A stretch of 64,000 nucleotides of DNA from the NCBI RefSeq assembly GCF_934630525.1, contig NZ_CAKTVX010000001.1:378738-442737 (forward strand). The letters run 5' to 3'. Of the stretch, positions 60,179-64,000 are shown piece after piece; within the stretch, counting starts at the first letter, position 1; each line of letters opens with the position of its first letter. Under the pieces are notes generated by a model. It was not told where the DNA came from. It worked only from the letters and a program-made list of their open reading frames with translations, and made no database searches. This stretch comes from an uncultured Slackia sp. (GTDB lineage: Bacteria; Actinomycetota; Coriobacteriia; Coriobacteriales; Eggerthellaceae). Made by a program: the position numbers and the translations under genes.

Positions 60179-61553
60179 TGCATGCCTCCACGAATTCGTC
60201 CACGGTCCCTACGATTCCCGCCAGCGCGAGCGACTCCACCACGGGAGCCGCCACGGTTCTGGCGAATTCCCAGCTGCGTTCGGTCGGCCCGTCCTTTGCG
60301 AATCGCGCCGCGATTCGCGAGCGCGCGTCTTTGGCCACGGGTTCGACCACGTTGGGGTTCACCACGGAGCCGTCCTCGGAAACCGTGCCGTTCGCGAGCG
60401 AGATGAGCGGCTCGTCCAAGCCCGGCAGCGGATTGAGATTCTCCTTGCGGCGCACCTCGTTTCTCGTCATGATTCCGCCGCTCGTCATGCGCAGGTAGCC
60501 CGCCGTGCGCGAGTTGTAGTCGCCTCGCTGCAAGCCGTCCATGTTGAATTCGGCGTAGCTGCCGCGCGGGAAGAGGCCTAGCGAGAGCACTTGCTCGGTC
60601 GCTTTGCAAACGGGCGTCATGGTGTATTGCGCGAGCCAGATGCTCGCCTGCTCGGAATTGGTGTACGTGCCGTGCGTCAGGTCGTTGATGATCGGCAGCG
60701 GCACGCGCCAGATTCGCGACACCTGCTCGAGGTTCCACCTCAGCTGCGGCGAGAAGTCCATGTCCTGCAGCGTCATCTTGTTCTGCTCAGGCCGAAGCCC
60801 GGGGCCGAAAACGAGCGTCTCGCCCGCGTGCCAAAGGCCGGCCTTGCCCTTCAATTGGGCCTTGAAGTCCTCTACCGCGCGGGGGTTCGTGCCAGGCTCG
60901 GCCGTGATGTAGGTCGGGAAATGGTTGCCGTTGTTGAGCAGCATGTCGAAGAACTGCTCGGCCTCCTTGCCGAGCTTGAGCGTGCCCTTCGTCAGGCGCA
61001 CGAGGCTCTCGCCCTCGAACGGGTCTTTGAGGATGGAGCCCTTGAAGTGGAGCAGGTCGCTCGGGTGGATGAGCTGCGCTGGGATGTCCTCGTCCCCGGC
61101 GTACTGGTAGGCCATCTTTCCGCCGACGTGCTTCACCGTCATGGCTGCCGCGTTGAGCGGCCACAGCTGCGTGACCTGCCCGCGCCCGTTGCGAATCTTG
61201 AGCGCGTAGGCGTTGCCGTGGATGTCCTCGGATTGCTGCTTCCAGGCCCAGAACTGGTACGGGGTCATGAAGTCGTTGGGCCTGCGCTCCAAGAGGTCGG
61301 CGGTGCCGTCCTCGATGCGGTCGATGCCGCCGCTCTCGTTTGGCCTGTAGGCGTGGCACGGCAGGCTGGCCAGGGTCTCGGCGCGCACGCGGATGCACGC
61401 GAGCACGGCCACGCACGTGGTGGCCGTCTCTTCGCTCACGCCTCCGTCGAGCACGCCGCCGAGCCAGCCGATTACGGCGGGGTCCGAGAGGTCGACCGCC
61501 GCAGCCTGGGCGTCTCGCTTCTCGAGGCCCAGAAATCGCATGATTCGTCCCAT
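60171..61553 (-). CDS. Portal protein, HK97 family
   Basis: 460 residues from ATG 61553. The family pattern is clear: ATTCVAVLACIRVRAETLAS, FMTPYQFWAWKQQSEDIHGN, IWRVPLPIINDLTHGTYTNS and the clip/crown end. Twelve copies form the DNA gate and terminase docking site. AAAGGGG precedes the ATG; an ATG 12 codons earlier is possible. It lies between terminase and protease, the standard order. Confidence 0.95.
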   Translation of the reverse strand: MGRIMRFLGLEKRDAQAAAVDLSDPAVIGWLGGVLDGGVSEETATTCVAVLACIRVRAETLASLPCHAYRPNESGGIDRIEDGTADLLERRPNDFMTPYQFWAWKQQSEDIHGNAYALKIRNGRGQVTQLWPLNAAAMTVKHVGGKMAYQYAGDEDIPAQLIHPSDLLHFKGSILKDPFEGESLVRLTKGTLKLGKEAEQFFDMLLNNGNHFPTYITAEPGTNPRAVEDFKAQLKGKAGLWHAGETLVFGPGLRPEQNKMTLQDMDFSPQLRWNLEQVSRIWRVPLPIINDLTHGTYTNSEQASIWLAQYTMTPVCKATEQVLSLGLFPRGSYAEFNMDGLQRGDYNSRTAGYLRMTSGGIMTRNEVRRKENLNPLPGLDEPLISLANGTVSEDGSVVNPNVVEPVAKDARSRIAARFAKDGPTERSWEFARTVAAPVVESLALAGIVGTVDEFVEACIE

Positions 61554-61596
61554 GCGTCCCCTTTCTCTCGGGGAGGCATGTTCCGCCAAGCGTCAC

Positions 61597-63072
61597 CTAC
61601 ACGGTCATGAGGCCCCAGGCCGCGCCGTCGTCGTTCGCGTCGAGCACGAGCGCGGCGATGGCGAGCGCGATGCAGCCGTCGATTTTGGCGCGCGATGCGG
61701 TCTTGCCCAGTCGCCAGCCCCATGCTCCCGCGTCGTCGCGCGTTGCGTTGGCCATGTGCTCGATGAGCTTCGCCGAATCGGGGCCGTGAATCTTCAGGCG
61801 CCCCTCGTCGACGAGCGTCAGGAGGTAGGCCGACGCGGCGCCCATGTTCGAGCCCGACTGCGCGAAGGACTCCACGGGAACGCCCCATTTCTTTTGCAGG
61901 TGCTGCGCCATGAGGAGCAGGCGCGCGGGGTCGATGGCGATGCGTCGCATGTCGCGCTCGTCGTAGTACTCGCGCACGAGCTGCTCTATCTGCTCGATGT
62001 CGTAGAAGCCGTCCTCGCCGGCCTCGTCGAAGATGATGGGGTACGCGTGCACGACCGAGCTGTTCTCGGGGTCGTTCGCGGCGATGGCGAGCGCGAAGCT
62101 GTCGCCGCTGTTCGCGCCGTCGATGCCCATCGACAGCGGCGCGTCCCACGGGAATTCGCCCGCGTCTGCGCACTTCTTCAGGCGCGACGGCTTGAAGGCC
62201 ATGTCCGCGCCAAGGTCGTCGGGCGGGAAGACGTTCAGCTCGTACCGCACGAATTCCGCGAGCGGCAGCGTGCGGTACAGCTCTTCCATCTGCTGCATCG
62301 TGTGCCACGAGGCGAAGACGCACTTGCGCCACAGCCTGCGGTCGGCTGGGTTGAACTTCGCGCCCGCGAGCTGCTCATCGAGGGTCTGCGCGCCCTTCCA
62401 AATCACGTAGGCGTCGGGATTGGCCAGCATCGTCGGGATGATGTAGTCCCAAAGCACGCCGCGCCTCTTGCTGCCCGCCGTCGTGATGATGATGAAGAGG
62501 CTGTTGCGGTCTTTCATGCCCGACACGATCGCCGAGAAGATGGCCGTCGACTTCCACACGTGCGCCTCGTCTCCGATGCAGCACACGAAGTGGTGGCCCT
62601 GGATGGCGGCCTCGTCGGCGGGGTACGTCGAGAGCGTCGCGCCGGTCTCGCGGTGCCTGATTTCCTTCTTCAGCACCTCGAACACCGCCGAGAGCTCGGG
62701 GTCGAGCCTGACCATGGCGCAAATCTTGTCGAAGACGATTTGCGCCTGCGGCTTCGAGGACGCGATGATGCCGTACTCGCCCTCGGGCATCGGCTCCATC
62801 ATCATCACGGTGAGCATGATTCGCGCGGAAATCTCGGACTTGCCCGTGTAGCGCTTCACGCCGATGAGCGCTTGGCGGTACCGCCTCGTGCCGTCGGGCT
62901 TGAGCGTGCCGAAGACGGGCTTCCAGATGTCCTCCCACTGCCATTTGTCCAAGAGGAACGGCTTGTCGTACCACTCTCGGTCGGTGTGCCTGACGTGGGT
63001 GCGCGCGAAGTAGTCGTAGATTTCGGCCTTCTTGCGTCCCTTCGGCGTGACGCGGCGCCTAGCCCTTGCCAT
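61597..63072 (-). CDS. Terminase large subunit
   Basis: 491 residues. The ATPase half has an atypical Walker A, GVKRYTGKSE (71-80), and Walker B CCIGDEAH with Asp168 and Glu169. The nuclease half shows MGIDGANSGDSFALAIAAND with a metal-binding Asp and IAIDPARLLLMAQHL. It packages DNA into proheads and cuts it. It overlaps the small-subunit gene by 14 nt. Intact. Confidence 0.95.
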   Translation of the reverse strand: MARARRRVTPKGRKKAEIYDYFARTHVRHTDREWYDKPFLLDKWQWEDIWKPVFGTLKPDGTRRYRQALIGVKRYTGKSEISARIMLTVMMMEPMPEGEYGIIASSKPQAQIVFDKICAMVRLDPELSAVFEVLKKEIRHRETGATLSTYPADEAAIQGHHFVCCIGDEAHVWKSTAIFSAIVSGMKDRNSLFIIITTAGSKRRGVLWDYIIPTMLANPDAYVIWKGAQTLDEQLAGAKFNPADRRLWRKCVFASWHTMQQMEELYRTLPLAEFVRYELNVFPPDDLGADMAFKPSRLKKCADAGEFPWDAPLSMGIDGANSGDSFALAIAANDPENSSVVHAYPIIFDEAGEDGFYDIEQIEQLVREYYDERDMRRIAIDPARLLLMAQHLQKKWGVPVESFAQSGSNMGAASAYLLTLVDEGRLKIHGPDSAKLIEHMANATRDDAGAWGWRLGKTASRAKIDGCIALAIAALVLDANDDGAAWGLMTV

Positions 63073-63544
63073 GCTCTAGCTCGAACATCCGCGCCATGCG
63101 CTCGGGGAACGCCGTGGCCATGAGCGAGGCCGACGCGCTGTCGGCCAGGCGCAGCTGCGCGCGGGCAACCGGCGTGAGCCCCGTCTGTTTCGCTATCTTC
63201 ATCATCTGGTCGCTCGCCTCGCGCATCACCTTGATGTCGGAATTGGCCTTGAAGCCCGTGGCCGTCTCCTCGCGCGTGCGCATGCCCTCGGGCTGCGACA
63301 TGTAGCCCTCGCGCGCGTCGGTGTAGACCTGCCAGAAGTCGGCGTACTGGGCGAGCAGCGGCATATCTTCTGGCTTGAGCACCTTGAGCGCGGTTCCCGA
63401 TTCGGAAAGCTGGCGCATGAGCGCGGCTCCTGCGGGAGGCATGCCCTCGGTCATGGCCTGCAGCATGGTCGCCATGAGCGCAGCCTCGCGCTCGGCGAGC
63501 TCGTCGGCGCGGTCCGGCGCGTTCTTCCCCCTGCCCTTAGCCAT
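63059..63544 (-). CDS. Terminase small subunit, P27-like
   Basis: 161 residues from ATG 63544 (GGAGGGG 4 nt upstream). The C-terminal region reads MMKIAKQTGLTPVARAQLRL, the LtPxaR pattern of P27-type small terminases, and the middle has LAQYADFWQVYTDAREGY. It recognises the packaging start on phage DNA. It overlaps the stop of the upstream zinc-finger gene and the start of the large subunit gene. Confidence 0.85.
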   Translation of the reverse strand: MAKGRGKNAPDRADELAEREAALMATMLQAMTEGMPPAGAALMRQLSESGTALKVLKPEDMPLLAQYADFWQVYTDAREGYMSQPEGMRTREETATGFKANSDIKVMREASDQMMKIAKQTGLTPVARAQLRLADSASASLMATAFPERMARMFELEHGKG

Positions 63545-63878
63545 GCAGCCCCTCCGATTCGAGCACGGAAAGCACGCCGGCGGCCACGCGCGTGAGCACC
63601 GGCGCGGCCTTCGGGCTCGCGGCCTCGGCTGCGGCCTGCAGCCCGAGCGCGCAGCTCTCGAGCTCTGCGATGAGAAGCCCCGCCTCTTCATCCCCGAGCG
63701 GTTTCGGCCTCGGCGCCTGGATTCCCTTGTATTGCGAATGTATTGCGGCCGCCCGCTCGTCGCGCCTGCGCCTCTTGCTGGCCATCTTGCGGCACGTGTC
63801 GCTGCAGTAGGCCATCCTCGGCGAGGCGTTCGGCGGAAGCTCCTTGCCGCATCGGCGGCAGTATCTCGCTGGCATCAT
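63537..63878 (-). CDS. Small zinc-finger phage protein upstream of terminase
   Basis: 113 residues starting MMPARYCRRCGKELPPNASP. Cys7, Cys10, Cys25 and Cys29 make a zinc finger; a basic stretch follows (KMASKRRRRDERAAA), then a helical Ala/Leu-rich C-terminus. GGGAGG lies 7 nt before ATG 63878, and the ATG overlaps the stop of the upstream frame (ATGA). The basic finger suggests nucleic-acid binding. HNH nucleases are common in this position, but no HNH motif is present. Confidence 0.78.
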   Translation of the reverse strand: MMPARYCRRCGKELPPNASPRMAYCSDTCRKMASKRRRRDERAAAIHSQYKGIQAPRPKPLGDEEAGLLIAELESCALGLQAAAEAASPKAAPVLTRVAAGVLSVLESEGLHG

Positions 63879-64000
63879 TCGGAAACCTCCCTGTCCAAGC
63901 GCTGAACGATGGCGATTTCCCTTCGGGAAAGATGCCATCGTTCAGCCGCTGCGCGTTCAGCCGCTGCGCGTTCAGCCGCTGCGCGTTCAGCCGCTGCGCG
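63875..64000 (-). CDS. C-terminus of an unidentified phage protein with RAAAE repeats, 5' part off the window
   Basis: The frame is open from base 64000 to a TGA at 63875-63877. The visible 41 residues are four copies of Arg-Ala-Ala-Ala-Glu, then RWHLSRREIAIVQRLDREVS and E. The repeat is an exact 15-bp DNA repeat, so five codons per unit stay in frame. The repeat should form a charged alpha helix. The stop overlaps the ATG of the zinc-finger gene, which supports this frame being translated. The N-terminal domain is not visible. Confidence 0.65.
   Translation of the reverse strand, partial: RAAAERAAAERAAAERAAAERWHLSRREIAIVQRLDREVSE
63941..64000. repeat. 15-bp tandem repeat, at least four copies
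   Basis: TTCAGCCGCTGCGCG repeats exactly four times (63941, 63956, 63971, 63986) and reaches the window edge, so more copies may follow. On the minus strand each unit encodes RAAAE. Confidence 0.95.

Larger units (their letters stand above)
44125..64000 (-). mobile_element. HK97-type siphoprophage, late (structural and lysis) half, right end off the window
   Basis: About 20 kb of tightly packed minus-strand genes in textbook order: terminase, portal, protease, capsid, connectors, tail tube, frameshifted chaperones, tape measure, distal tail, tail fibres, holin and lysin. Many stop and start codons overlap (ATGA, TAATG). G+C is visibly higher than in the host genes to the left. Early, lysogeny and integration genes are absent and presumably lie beyond 64000. 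All structural frames seen are intact, so the phage may be functional. Confidence 0.93.

Noticed and set aside
63941..64000. CRISPR array at the right edge.
   Set aside because: The repeats are 15 bp, directly contiguous with no spacers, and keep a reading frame. They are tandem coding repeats.

Overview
The window looks like a chromosomal segment of a G+C-rich actinobacterium, most likely class Coriobacteriia (Eggerthellaceae-like). This is inferred from gene content and synteny: WhiA, SpoVS and RodZ occur together with both RNase Y and RNase J, and there is an rnj-ftsK-rodZ-(yajQ)-rimO-pgsA/cinA-recA-recX-rny-spoVS-miaB-miaA-hflX-lexA backbone and an uvrC-rapZ-yvcK-whiA cluster. No 16S rRNA or other species marker is present, so the genus cannot be named.

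Layout. 1-2644: a large TPR-containing protein that runs off the left edge (minus strand). 2973-3152: a small ORF ending in a strong hairpin. 3239-9300: rnhA, a membrane protein and zinc-ribbon protein pair, gdhA, dut, nrdR, and a small tail-anchored protein divergent from lexA. The divergent pair shares a promoter region with three LexA-box-like sites spaced exactly 28 bp apart. 9381-28582: a long minus-strand housekeeping array (hflX, miaA, miaB, spoVS, a GHKL ATPase, rny, recX, recA, a natural pgsA-cinA fusion, rimO, yajQ, rodZ, ftsK, rnj). 28583-29362: a gene-free stretch with a 36-bp near-perfect inverted repeat and diverged inverted copies of its core. 29363-33873: a sodium-dependent amino-acid transporter, an MFS carrier and a divergent M20 amidohydrolase. 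34281-43657: whiA, yvcK, rapZ, uvrC, glf (UDP-galactopyranose mutase), a family 2 glycosyltransferase, a small membrane protein and a HAD phosphatase. 43872-43946: tRNA-Thr(TGT).

44125-64000: the late half of an HK97-type siphoprophage, all on the minus strand and visibly richer in G+C than the host genes. Reading from the right edge: a truncated ORF with RAAAE repeats, a zinc-finger protein, small and large terminase, portal, prohead protease, capsid, connectors, tail tube, tail chaperones with a canonical -1 slippery heptamer, tape measure, distal tail protein, two collagen-like tail or fibre proteins, small accessory proteins, holin, a 24-codon ORF, and an amidase endolysin with cell-wall-binding repeats. 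Integrase, repressor and replication genes are not in the window and would lie beyond the right edge.

How the genes work together. recA, recX and lexA form the SOS circuit, and both recA and lexA carry LexA boxes between their -35 and -10 elements. miaA, miaB, rimO and hflX serve tRNA and ribosome modification or rescue. rny and rnj are the main RNA-decay nucleases. ftsK, rodZ and whiA serve division and cell shape. gdhA, the amino-acid transporter and the amidohydrolase fit an amino-acid-using lifestyle (inference).
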